Source: Stenotrophomonas maltophilia (GTDB lineage Bacteria > Pseudomonadota > Gammaproteobacteria > Xanthomonadales > Xanthomonadaceae). Taken from it: a stretch of DNA of 64,000 nt. The position numbers were made by a program, and so were the translations under genes. Below the pieces are notes generated by a model, which searched no databases, was not told where the DNA came from, and saw only the letters and a program-made list of their open reading frames with translations. Location of the stretch: assembly GCA_002364755.1 (NCBI GenBank), contig DEZI01000017.1:1-64000 (forward strand), written 5' to 3'. Position 1 is the stretch's first letter, and every line of letters starts with the position of its first letter. Of this stretch, positions 48,701 through 57,036 are shown one piece after another.

Positions 48701-50530
48701 ATGACTGCAGAGGCTGGCAAGGACAGCACCACCGCTTACGACGCCCCGGAGAAGGCGGCCTTCGATCCCATTTACACCTCCAGCGTGCACGAAGCGCGGC
48801 GGACGACGCGCGACGGCAGCGTGACGATTTCCGAGACCGGGGTGAAGTCCAGCGGCGAACGCAAACTGGCCGGAACCAAGTTCGCGGGACAGTTCGTTGA
48901 AGCCAGCGCCACCGTCACCGAAATTGTCGTCGATGGACGCAACGAATTCCAGCTGGAGGTGGCCAATGCCACCCGCAGCCAGCTGAAGGCCGGCATCGTC
49001 GAAGGCGCGGCGACCGCCGGTGGCCGTGGCCGCTACAAGGTGGCCCTGCCGCAGGGCGACAGCACCGATCCGCGCGACGTCAGTCCACTGGATCCGACCA
49101 CCATCCCGCGCGGGGGCAGCGTCATCCTCGATGGCCAGGAATTCACTGGAACGCAGATGGAAGCGCGTTTCCGCAGCATGGCCGTCGAGAGCCAGCTGAC
49201 CGAGGCGCAGGGCGCCAGTTATCGCGTCGATCGCCTCAGCGATGGCCGGGTGCGCGTCAGCACTGGCCCGAACGAGGCCGTGGAGGCGTTCAATGGCTTG
49301 GGCTTCTCGGCAGGCAAGTTGAGCGCCGTTGCCGGCCGCCAGGATGGACTGGGGCAGTCGTCGGTGCGCAGCGCGACCTTCGATCTGGAGCAGGCCGATG
49401 GCCGCGCGGCCTACGCGGAGTTTGTCGAGACCGGACGGATGCAGGCCGGCACGCCGGGCGTGCAGGACCTGGCCACCATCGAGCGGATCGGCATGGATTC
49501 GCAGACCCGCCTGAAGCTGGATTACAACGACAAACTTGGGCTGGACCTGGCCGGCCAGCGCAATGCCGGCGACATTGTCCGCGTGCGCCGCGAGGATGGC
49601 AGCTACACCGAGCGGATGAACCTGGAGTACAGCGGCAACCTGCCGATGAGCCGCATCAGCGCCTACGGTGCCGACGGCAAAGAAGACCTCGCGCAGCGCC
49701 GCTACGAATTCACCTTCGACCTGAAGGACAACCCGAATGGCGAGCAGATCGCCAGCCTGGTCAACAGCGCGCTGGCCGGGCGGGCCGGCAACGCTGTGCG
49801 CGGGCCATTGAAGGCCGGCGAAGTGAACACGCTGGTGCTGGACGAGGGCCAGATGCGCGGGCTGATGCAGCGCACCCAGGCGATGGCCAGGGACAACCCG
49901 ATGATGGGCCCGGCCTGGCATCTGCTGGCCGAGGACGGGCAGGGCCGGCCGCAGCAGGATGTCGATGCCTTTGCCGTGGCGCTGGCGCGCAATCAGGGGC
50001 ATTCGGCCCATGGCATGGCCGAGCGCCTGTTCCACGTCGCCGCCGCGGGTGGCCAGGATCTGCAGAAGATCGACGCCGCCGTGCGCGGTGACCACCTGCA
50101 GGGCCTGCCGCCGCCGTCGCCGCTGCTGCCGCAGCAGGACCCGCGCCATGCCAGCAGCCCGCACCACGCGATGTGGTGCCAGAGCCAAGGCGCGGTCGGC
50201 AGCCTGGACCAGGCCCTCGGCCGTACACCGGATGAGATGAGCGAGCGCCTGAGCATGGCTTTGCTGGTGGCGGCGCGGCACAAGGGCATGCAGCGCATCG
50301 ATGAAGCCGTGCTCAGCGAAGATGGCCGATACGCGTTCGCGGTGCAGGGTGAGGCGCATGCGGCTGACCGGCAGATTGCCCGCGCCGACACTGCGCATGC
50401 CGTCGCCACGCCGGCGAGCGAGCAGGTGCGTGAGCTGCCGCAGCCCGCCGAGGGCAGCACCGAACACGCACAGGCCGTGCAGCAGGAACAGCAGGTGCAG
50501 GAGCAGGCCAGCCGGGCGATGGCGCGTTGA
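48701..50530 (+). CDS. XVIPCD domain protein, candidate Xanthomonadales T4SS effector (X-Tfe)
   Basis: A 609-residue protein. Residues ~478-580 match the XVIPCD secretion domain: SLDQALGRTPDEMSERLSMA, LLVAARHKGMQRIDEAVLSE, YAFAVQGEAHAADRQIA and DTAHAVATPASEQ, followed by a Gln-rich tail. This domain is recognised by VirD4 of the Xanthomonadales bacteria-killing T4SS. The N-terminal ~400 residues match nothing I recognise and would be the toxic domain. Effectors usually sit next to a lipoprotein immunity gene; none is seen on either side. GAGGAG precedes the ATG at 48701. Confidence 0.82.
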   Translation: MTAEAGKDSTTAYDAPEKAAFDPIYTSSVHEARRTTRDGSVTISETGVKSSGERKLAGTKFAGQFVEASATVTEIVVDGRNEFQLEVANATRSQLKAGIVEGAATAGGRGRYKVALPQGDSTDPRDVSPLDPTTIPRGGSVILDGQEFTGTQMEARFRSMAVESQLTEAQGASYRVDRLSDGRVRVSTGPNEAVEAFNGLGFSAGKLSAVAGRQDGLGQSSVRSATFDLEQADGRAAYAEFVETGRMQAGTPGVQDLATIERIGMDSQTRLKLDYNDKLGLDLAGQRNAGDIVRVRREDGSYTERMNLEYSGNLPMSRISAYGADGKEDLAQRRYEFTFDLKDNPNGEQIASLVNSALAGRAGNAVRGPLKAGEVNTLVLDEGQMRGLMQRTQAMARDNPMMGPAWHLLAEDGQGRPQQDVDAFAVALARNQGHSAHGMAERLFHVAAAGGQDLQKIDAAVRGDHLQGLPPPSPLLPQQDPRHASSPHHAMWCQSQGAVGSLDQALGRTPDEMSERLSMALLVAARHKGMQRIDEAVLSEDGRYAFAVQGEAHAADRQIARADTAHAVATPASEQVRELPQPAEGSTEHAQAVQQEQQVQEQASRAMAR

Positions 50531-50546
50531 CGCCCGCAGAGGAAAA

Positions 50547-50565
50547 ATGTGAAGAAATTTCACAT
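50547..50565. promoter_or_regulatory. Palindrome ATGTGAA-N5-TTCACAT before the stressosome operon
   Basis: Perfect 7-base arms with a 5-base AT-rich spacer, 100 bases upstream of the rsbR start and 17 bases after the effector gene stop. It resembles a CRP/Clp site (TGTGA-N6-TCACA) but the half-sites are seven bases apart rather than six. Confidence 0.5.
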
Positions 50566-50664
50566 GGAGAAAACGTCTTCACAGTGCTTAATACGGTTCC
50601 TGACGAGTAGGGGGCTTGTCGATAAGGACGGCTCCTGACGTCTCCAACTACCTGGACCGTACCC

Positions 50665-51525
50665 ATGGCGGCTTTGCAGCAGCGCACCATCGATCTCATC
50701 CGCGAGCACCAGTCGACGCTGATCGCGCAGTGGCGTGACAACCTCAATGCCGCCGGCCAGAACGATGACAGCCGCATCGGTGCGCACGACCTGGACATCC
50801 AGGTCAATGAATTCTGGCATCTGCTGCTGCCCGCGCTGTCAGCCGCCGATACCGGCAACCTGCACGGCGCCGAGTGGCAGGTCATCCGCCATTTCCTTGA
50901 AGACCTCTCGCGCGACCGCGCGATCAAGGGCTTCACGTCCTCGGAGACGGCCACCTTCATCTTCTCGCTGAAGCGGCCGCTGTTCCAGCTGCTGCAGCAG
51001 CACCACAGTGGCGATCCCCAGTCGCTCGGCGAGCAGCTGTGGTCGATCTCCGAGCTGCTGGACGTGCTCGGCCTGCACACGGTCAAGGCCTTCCAGCGCA
51101 CCCGCGAGGATGTCATCCAGCGACAGCAGGAAGAAATGCTGGAGCTCTCCACGCCCGTGGTGAAGCTGTGGGATGGCGTATTGGCACTGCCGATGATCGG
51201 CACGCTGGACTCGCAGCGCACCCAGGTGGTGATGGAATCGCTGCTGCAGCGGATCGTGGATACCGGTTCGGAAATCGCCATCATCGACATCACCGGCGTG
51301 CCCACCGTTGACACGCTGGTCGCCCAGCACCTGCTGAAGACCGTCACCGCCATCCGCCTGATGGGCGCCGACGCCATCATCAGCGGCGTGCGTCCGCAGA
51401 TCGCGCAGACCATCGTGCACCTGGGCCTGGACCTGCAGGGCATCGTGACCAAGGCCAACCTGGCCGACGCACTGGCCCTGGCGCTCAAGCGTACCGGCCT
51501 GACCGTCACCCAGGCCAGCCGCTGA
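50665..51525 (+). CDS. rsbR: RsbR-type stressosome scaffold/sensor (STAS domain)
   Basis: A 286-residue RsbR paralog. The N-terminal ~150 residues form the variable sensory domain (helical, globin-like in known RsbR). The C-terminal STAS domain has IIDITGVPTVDTLVAQHLLK and DAIISGVRPQIAQTIVHLGL, with the Thr of PTVDT at the place phosphorylated by RsbT. It is the first gene of an rsbRSTX operon. The stimulus is unknown. Confidence 0.9.
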   Translation: MAALQQRTIDLIREHQSTLIAQWRDNLNAAGQNDDSRIGAHDLDIQVNEFWHLLLPALSAADTGNLHGAEWQVIRHFLEDLSRDRAIKGFTSSETATFIFSLKRPLFQLLQQHHSGDPQSLGEQLWSISELLDVLGLHTVKAFQRTREDVIQRQQEEMLELSTPVVKLWDGVLALPMIGTLDSQRTQVVMESLLQRIVDTGSEIAIIDITGVPTVDTLVAQHLLKTVTAIRLMGADAIISGVRPQIAQTIVHLGLDLQGIVTKANLADALALALKRTGLTVTQASR

Positions 51526-51887
51526 TGGACCGCATTCCGATCCTGCAGATGGGCGACCTGCTGCTGGTCACTATCCAGGTGGACATGCATGACCAGCTTG
51601 CACTTAACCTGCAGGACGACCTCAGCGAGCGCATTTGCCGCACTTCTGCGCGCGGCGTGCTTATCGATATCTCCGCCCTGGACATCGTCGACTCCTTCAT
51701 CGGCCGCATGATCGCCACCATTTCCGCGCTCTCGCGGGTGATGGACGCGACCACCGTGGTCGTGGGCATGCAGCCGGCCGTGGCCATCACCCTGGTCGAG
51801 CTGGGCCTGGACCTGAGCGGCGTGCGCACGGCACTGAACGTGGAGCGCGGCATGAAACTGCTGCGCCAGCGTGATGGACAGCCATGA
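51525..51887 (+). CDS. rsbS: RsbS-type STAS domain stressosome protein
   Basis: A 120-residue single STAS domain that co-assembles with RsbR and holds RsbT in the stressosome. VLIDISALDIVDSFIGRMI includes the Ser (in VDSF) that RsbT phosphorylates. The ATG shares a base with the rsbR stop (TGATG). Confidence 0.92.
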   Translation: MDRIPILQMGDLLLVTIQVDMHDQLALNLQDDLSERICRTSARGVLIDISALDIVDSFIGRMIATISALSRVMDATTVVVGMQPAVAITLVELGLDLSGVRTALNVERGMKLLRQRDGQP

Positions 51888-52285
51888 TCGCACGCCAAGG
51901 CACGTTACCCGTGCGGGTCGAGCAGGACGTCGTACTGGCCCGCCAGGCGGTGCGCCAGGCGGCGGTGGCCTGCGGGCTGCGGCTGGTCGACCAGACCAAG
52001 CTGGTGACCGCAGCCAGTGAACTGGCACGCAACACCGTCATCTATGGAGGTGGCGGGCAGATGGACTGGGAACTGCTGGAGGAAGGGCTGCGCCGTGGGG
52101 TACGCCTGGTGTTCTCCGACCAAGGGCCCGGCATAGCCGACATCGAGCAGGCGCTGACGGATGGCTGGTCGTCGGGGAAGGGCATGGGCCTGGGCCTGTC
52201 CGGGTCGCGGCGGCTGGTGGATGTCTTCGCGCTGGACAGTGTACCCGGCCAGGGCACGCGCATCACCATCACCAAATGGACGTGA
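51884..52285 (+). CDS. rsbT: RsbT-type serine/threonine kinase
   Basis: A 133-residue GHKL-fold kinase that phosphorylates RsbR and RsbS and then leaves to activate its output. The N box ASELARNTVIYGGGG and G boxes (FSDQGPGIADIEQAL, GKGMGLGLSGSRRLVD) are as in B. subtilis RsbT. It overlaps rsbS by four bases. Confidence 0.92.
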   Translation: MIARQGTLPVRVEQDVVLARQAVRQAAVACGLRLVDQTKLVTAASELARNTVIYGGGGQMDWELLEEGLRRGVRLVFSDQGPGIADIEQALTDGWSSGKGMGLGLSGSRRLVDVFALDSVPGQGTRITITKWT

Positions 52286-53289
52286 ATTTCTCCGGCCACG
52301 CCACCCGCGTCGTGGCCGTGGAAGAACCGACGCAGGTCGGGCAGGTGCGCCGCGAGGCACTGGCCCTGGCCGCTCGGATCGCTTTCGATGAAACGGACAG
52401 CGGCCGGGTCGCGCTGGCCGCCAGCGAGCTGGCCAGCAATCTGCTGCGCCATGGTGGCGGCGGCAAGGTGTATCTGTCCGTGGTGCAGGGGCGCGACGCC
52501 CGCGGCGTCGAGCTGTATACCGTGGACGCCGGTCCCGGTTTCGTGCTCTCGCAGGCGCTGGTGGAGGGCTATTCCACCGGCGGCAGCCAGGGCCTGGGCC
52601 TGGGCGCGGTGAAGCGCCAGGCGACGCTGCTCGACAGCTGGTCTGATGCGCGCGGTACCATCGTGGTGGCCCGCATCTACCCTCAACGTGCCGGCCCCCG
52701 GGTTGATCTCGCCTACGGAGCGCTGCGCGTTGCAATGCGGGGCGAGGAGGCCTGCGGCGATGCCTGGCACCTGTCGGTGTGCGAGGGGCAGGCAACGCTG
52801 ACTGTGATCGACGGACTGGGCCACGGCCTGCCTGCCACCGATGCGGCACAGGCGGGTACGCGCAGAGCTGCGGACGCGGGCGTGGAGATGCCAAGCCAGC
52901 TGATTGAAGCGTTGCACCAGGCGATGTCGGGTACCCGCGGCGGTGCTGTTGCCGTGGCGACGATGCCGTTGGCCGGGGGCGAGCTGCAGTTCTCCGGCAT
53001 CGGCAACATCAATGCCGGCCTTGCCGACGCCACGACCTACCGCGGCCTGGCCTCGATGCCGGGCATCGTCGGCGTGCAGTACCGCAAGGCACAGGCATTC
53101 AACGTTCACGCCGCGCACGGCACTCTGCTGGTCATGCACAGCGATGGCCTGCAGGGCCGCTGGCGGCTGCAGGACTATCCGGGCCTGGTCCATCGGCACC
53201 CGGCGCTGGTGGTGGCGGTGCTGCAACGGGATTTCGACCGTGGGCGCGACGATGCCAGCATCGTTGCCCTGCGCATGGGAGCGTGGTGA
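52276..53289 (+). CDS. RsbX-like PP2C phosphatase with an N-terminal GHKL ATPase domain
   Basis: A 337-residue protein. Residues ~1-135 form a second GHKL anti-sigma-type ATPase (ALAASELASNLLRHGGGGK, GGSQGLGLGAVKRQ). Residues ~150-337 are a SpoIIE/RsbX-type PP2C phosphatase (LTVIDGLGHGLPATDAAQ, LLVMHSDGLQGRW). B. subtilis RsbX resets the stressosome by dephosphorylating RsbR and RsbS; the same is likely here. The ATPase fusion is common in proteobacterial modules. It overlaps rsbT by ten bases. Confidence 0.88.
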   Translation: MDVNFSGHATRVVAVEEPTQVGQVRREALALAARIAFDETDSGRVALAASELASNLLRHGGGGKVYLSVVQGRDARGVELYTVDAGPGFVLSQALVEGYSTGGSQGLGLGAVKRQATLLDSWSDARGTIVVARIYPQRAGPRVDLAYGALRVAMRGEEACGDAWHLSVCEGQATLTVIDGLGHGLPATDAAQAGTRRAADAGVEMPSQLIEALHQAMSGTRGGAVAVATMPLAGGELQFSGIGNINAGLADATTYRGLASMPGIVGVQYRKAQAFNVHAAHGTLLVMHSDGLQGRWRLQDYPGLVHRHPALVVAVLQRDFDRGRDDASIVALRMGAW

Positions 53290-54158
53290 TGGTGCTGGAA
53301 CAGATGCAGGAAGAGAACGCCCGATTGGTGGCCGAAAACGCTGCCCTGCGCGCCGAGCTGGAGGAAACCAACCAGGGCGTGCTGGCGCTGTATGCCGAGC
53401 TGGACCAGCAGGCGGTGCAGCTGCGCGAAGTTTCCGATCTGAAGAGCCGGTTCCTGTCCTACATGAGCCATGAGTTCCGCACACCGCTGGGTTCCATCCT
53501 GAGCATGACGCGGCTGCTGGAAGACGGTTTCGACGGCCCGCTCAACGATGAGCAGCTGCGCCAGGTGCGTTTCGTCAGTGCCTCGGCATCGGAGCTGCGC
53601 GAGATGGTGGACGACCTGCTGGACCTGGCCAAGATCGAGGCCGGGCGCATCACGATCTCGCCGGGCTGGTTCGACCTGATGGACCTGTTCGCCGCCCTGC
53701 GCGGCATGTTCAGGCCACTGGTGGAAAGCAACCAGCGCATCGAGCTGCTGTTCGAGGACCCGCCGCCGCTGCCGATGCTTTACACCGACGACAAGAAGCT
53801 GGCGCAGATCCTGCGCAATTACATCTCCAATGCCATCAAGTTCACCCCGGAAGGGCAGGTGGTGGTGTCGGCGACGATGGAAGGCGATGCGGAGGTCCGC
53901 TTCACCGTGCGCGATACCGGCATCGGGATCGCGCCGGAGCTGCTGCAAGCGCTGTTCGAGGACTTCGTGCAGGTGGATTCGCCGCTGCAGAAACGCCTGC
54001 GTGGCACCGGCCTCGGCCTGTCGTTGTGCAAGCGGTTTGCCGAACTGCTGGGTGGCCGGGTGGCGGTGGAAAGCCTGCCCGGCAGCGGCTCGGCGTTCCA
54101 TGTCGTCCTGCCGGTAGCTGTGACCGAGGCGACGGAGGCCGCCCATGCCGCACTCTGA
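53289..54158 (+). CDS. Soluble sensor-less histidine kinase of the stressosome operon
   Basis: A 289-residue kinase: a ~50-residue coiled coil (EENARLVAENAALRAELEET), HisKA (FLSYMSHEFRTPLGSILSM) and HATPase (YISNAIKFTPEG, RGTGLGLSLCKRFAELLGG). No sensor or membrane segment is present, so its input is probably another protein such as RsbT. The ATG shares a base with the preceding stop (TGATG). Confidence 0.9.
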   Translation: MVLEQMQEENARLVAENAALRAELEETNQGVLALYAELDQQAVQLREVSDLKSRFLSYMSHEFRTPLGSILSMTRLLEDGFDGPLNDEQLRQVRFVSASASELREMVDDLLDLAKIEAGRITISPGWFDLMDLFAALRGMFRPLVESNQRIELLFEDPPPLPMLYTDDKKLAQILRNYISNAIKFTPEGQVVVSATMEGDAEVRFTVRDTGIGIAPELLQALFEDFVQVDSPLQKRLRGTGLGLSLCKRFAELLGGRVAVESLPGSGSAFHVVLPVAVTEATEAAHAAL

Positions 54159-56076
54159 TCGCGTATTGGTGGTGGATGACAACGCAGCCACGCGCTATTC
54201 CGTGCGGCGTGTGCTGGAGCATCATGGTTACAGCGTGAGCGAGGCCGCGACCGGGCAGGAGGGCCTGGACCGGCTTGCCGACTCGGAGTTCGGTGCGGTG
54301 GTGCTGGACGTCAACCTGCCGGACATGAGCGGCTTCGACGTGGTGCGCCAGCTGCGCACCCAGCCACGCACGCAGCTGCTGCCGGTGGTGCACGTCTCGG
54401 CGGCGTCCATCGCCACCGGCGACATGATCACTGGCCTGGACAACGGTGCCGATGGTTATCTGATCCATCCGGTGGACCCGGACGTTCTGCTGGCCACGTT
54501 GCGCAGCCTGCTGCGCGCGCGTCGGGCCGAAGAGGCATTGCGCGACGCGGACGCGCGGTTCCAGGAGATCTTCAGCCAGGTCAATGCCCCCATCGCGGTG
54601 CTGGATGAGCAGCTGCAGATCCGCGAAAGCAATTCCGCCTTCGCACGCCTGCTCAGCGAGGCCGATGCCAATGGATCGCTGTTAGCGCTGTTGGGCAGCA
54701 ACAAGGAGTTCGTGCTGGACCTGCAGGATGCATTGGCGCGACAGGAGCGCTGGCAGGGCGTGCTGTCCACCGCGGGCCGGCAGGGCGCGCGCACCACCCA
54801 ATGGCGGCTGACGCCTGACCGCCGCACCGGCCATGGGCTGGTGGTGGTGGAGGACGTGACCGAGCACCATGTACGCGCCCGCGAACAGCGCGCCGAACTG
54901 GAAACCGCCAACACCGAACTTGCGCACCAGATCGCCGAGCGCAACCGCACCGAAGCCGAGCTGCTGCAGGCGCAGAAGATGGATTCGCTGGGCCAGTTGA
55001 CCGGCGGTATCGCGCATGATTTCAACAACCTGCTGACGACCATCATCTCCGGCCTGGACATGATCGAGCTGGCCGTGTCCTCGTCGCGGCTTGAGAAAGT
55101 GCCGCAGTACAGCAGCATCGCCGCCGCATCGGCCCAGCGCGCCGCCGCCTTGACCCAGCGAATGCTGGCGTTCGCCCGCAAGCAGCCGCTGGATTCGCGC
55201 CCCTTCGATCTGGTGGCGCGTACGCGCTCGCTGGAAGACCTGCTGCGCCGCTCGATCGGCGAGAACATCGAGCTCGAGTTCGAACTGGGCGAGGATCCGC
55301 TGGTTGCCGTCGCCGACGTCAACCAGTTCGAGAACGTGGTACTCAACCTGGTCATCAACGCACGCGATGCCTTGGGTGGCCGTGGCCTGATCCGCCTGCG
55401 CGCCGAGGCCTGCGAGGTCCAGCGCGAGAACGAACTGACCTCGGGCCGCTATGTCAGCCTGAAGGTGATCGACAACGGACCCGGCATTCCACCGGAGCTG
55501 GTGGCGAAGGTCTTCGAGCCTTTCTTCACCACCAAGCCGCAGGGCGAGGGCACAGGCCTGGGCCTGTCGATGACCTATGGTTTCGCCCGCCAGTCGGGCG
55601 GACTGGCGCGCATTGCCAGCGAGCCCGGTGAAGGCACCGAGGTCGAGCTGCTGCTCCCCGCCGGCGAAGTGACACATGCGGAAACGAATGCCGAACAGGT
55701 CGCGCCGCCGCGTGGCCAGTCCGAGCGCATCCTGCTGGTGGATGACACCGATTCGGTGCGGGTGATGGTCGGCGAAATGCTGTCAGAAGCGGGTTACCAG
55801 GTGACGCTGGCGGCGGATGCGCGCCAGGCCCTGCGCTACCTGCGCCACGACCCCGCCTTCGACCTGCTGCTGTCCGACGTCGGCCTGCCCGGCATGGACG
55901 GCCGCGAACTGGCCGATGCCGCGCGTGAGATCAATCCCGTGCTGCCGGTGCTGTTCATCACCGGCTACACCGAGCGCGCCGCGGTGCGTGAGTCCTTCCT
56001 CGGAACCGGCATGAGCCTGCTGCCCAAGCCGTTCAGCCTGCTGGAGCTGATGGCTGCGGTGCGCGCCGCGCTGTAG
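54145..56076 (+). CDS. Hybrid histidine kinase with flanking receivers (stressosome output)
   Basis: A 643-residue protein: N-terminal receiver (VLVVDDNAATRYSVRRVLEH, Asp in VVLDVNLPDM), a PAS domain (~130-250), HisKA (LTGGIAHDFNNLLTTI), HATPase (NLVINARDALGGRG, GEGTGLGLSMTYGF) and C-terminal receiver (LLLSDVGLPGMDG). It overlaps the preceding kinase by 14 bases and ends the rsbRSTX operon. It takes the place that the RsbU/RsbV/RsbW branch has in Bacillus. Confidence 0.9.
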   Translation: MPHSDRVLVVDDNAATRYSVRRVLEHHGYSVSEAATGQEGLDRLADSEFGAVVLDVNLPDMSGFDVVRQLRTQPRTQLLPVVHVSAASIATGDMITGLDNGADGYLIHPVDPDVLLATLRSLLRARRAEEALRDADARFQEIFSQVNAPIAVLDEQLQIRESNSAFARLLSEADANGSLLALLGSNKEFVLDLQDALARQERWQGVLSTAGRQGARTTQWRLTPDRRTGHGLVVVEDVTEHHVRAREQRAELETANTELAHQIAERNRTEAELLQAQKMDSLGQLTGGIAHDFNNLLTTIISGLDMIELAVSSSRLEKVPQYSSIAAASAQRAAALTQRMLAFARKQPLDSRPFDLVARTRSLEDLLRRSIGENIELEFELGEDPLVAVADVNQFENVVLNLVINARDALGGRGLIRLRAEACEVQRENELTSGRYVSLKVIDNGPGIPPELVAKVFEPFFTTKPQGEGTGLGLSMTYGFARQSGGLARIASEPGEGTEVELLLPAGEVTHAETNAEQVAPPRGQSERILLVDDTDSVRVMVGEMLSEAGYQVTLAADARQALRYLRHDPAFDLLLSDVGLPGMDGRELADAAREINPVLPVLFITGYTERAAVRESFLGTGMSLLPKPFSLLELMAAVRAAL

Positions 56077-56149
56077 GGCGGCAGGGTCAAGGTGCCTGCG
56101 GACAACCCGGCAGGGTGATCGGCTACCATCGGCTCTTCAGGGAGGCGGC

Positions 56150-56497
56150 ATGGACGTCATCACACCAGGGTTTCTGATCGTCGCGGTCATCGCCGTGATC
56201 GTTGTGGGCGCCGTGTTTGGCGGCCGTCGCTTGCGCGCCAAGCCGCCATCGCGGATCTACCGATGCCGGAGCTGTGGATCTGCCGCGCACCACGATGCGC
56301 GGACGCTGGAGGTATGGCGCCGCGGGAAAACCGCCTTTTTCTGCCAACCCTGCCATCGCCAGTGGCTGCGGTCGCAGCCGCCGGGACAGCGGGGCAGGGG
56401 GGCCTCGGCGACGGCAGGCGGATCAGGGTGCCTGGGGGTCATCGCGCTGGTTGCGGCGTTGCCGCTGGGGTTGCTTTTGGCCTGGCTGCAGGCCTGA
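56150..56497 (+). CDS. Small zinc-ribbon protein with two membrane helices
   Basis: A 115-residue protein. A helix at residues ~5-25 (GFLIVAVIAVIVVGAVFGG), a zinc ribbon with YRCRSCGSAAHH and FFCQPCHRQW, a Gly-rich linker and a C-terminal helix (GVIALVAALPLGLLLAWLQA). No named family. An AGGGAGG-like site precedes the ATG. Confidence 0.7.
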   Translation: MDVITPGFLIVAVIAVIVVGAVFGGRRLRAKPPSRIYRCRSCGSAAHHDARTLEVWRRGKTAFFCQPCHRQWLRSQPPGQRGRGASATAGGSGCLGVIALVAALPLGLLLAWLQA

Positions 56498-56538
56498 CCT
56501 CACGGACAGGCCTGCGCGCTCAATCAGCCCGCAGGAAG

Positions 56539-56817
56539 TCAGCCCGGCAGGTCACACTTCATCTTGCCGTCCACGTAGTACGGCTTGGGCACGTTCGGGT
56601 TTTCGCTGGTCTTTTCGAAGACCACCTCGAAAGAGTCCGCCTTCGGCGTTCCCTTGCGCTCGGTGCAGGCGTCGTTGAGCTTCTTCTTGACCGCGGTGAT
56701 GCCGGCATCGCGGTTGGCGCCGTCGGCGCTGTTGGTCAGGTTCACCGTTTCAGCGAGGGCGAGCGGGCTGATGGCCAGCAGGCCGGCGGTGACGATCAGG
56801 GTGTGCAGACGGGTCAT
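56539..56817 (-). CDS. Small secreted protein of unknown function
   Basis: A 92-residue protein with a Sec signal peptide ending at SPLALAE, then a charged ~70-residue mature part with two cysteines (NDACTERKG and KMKCDLPG) that may form a disulfide. No family recognised. It stands alone, converging on the zinc-ribbon gene. Confidence 0.75.
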   Translation of the reverse strand: MTRLHTLIVTAGLLAISPLALAETVNLTNSADGANRDAGITAVKKKLNDACTERKGTPKADSFEVVFEKTSENPNVPKPYYVDGKMKCDLPG

Positions 56818-56950
56818 GCATTCTCCTCGTGCGTTCCATTGCGGATGCGCAGCAGGCGTGCGGGGCGCAGACAGGATAGGGAAGGCCGGTTAAGGCACCG
56901 TGCTCGGCCCGTCAGCGCCTCAGGCCGCGACCGATCGTCGCTCCGATGGT

Positions 56951-56978
56951 AGTGGGAACCATTCGCATCTGCTATGAT
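56951..56978 (+). promoter_or_regulatory. Fur-like box and extended -10 before the siderophore receptor
   Basis: GGGAACCATTCGCAT matches the common gammaproteobacterial Fur site GAGAATCATTCGCAT at most positions (about 56954-56968). TGCTATGAT, an extended -10, follows at 56970-56978. The overlap would allow iron-dependent repression of the receptor gene. Confidence 0.6.
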
Positions 56979-57036
56979 TTAACGCGCCCTTCACCAGCGC
57001 CGCCGCCCAGGCGCGCCTCCCGAGAGCAGGTCCCCC

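Noticed and set aside
48680..50563. A 627-codon frame on the minus strand
   Set aside because: It is antisense to the XVIPCD protein gene, which has a recognisable domain and a good ribosome-binding site.
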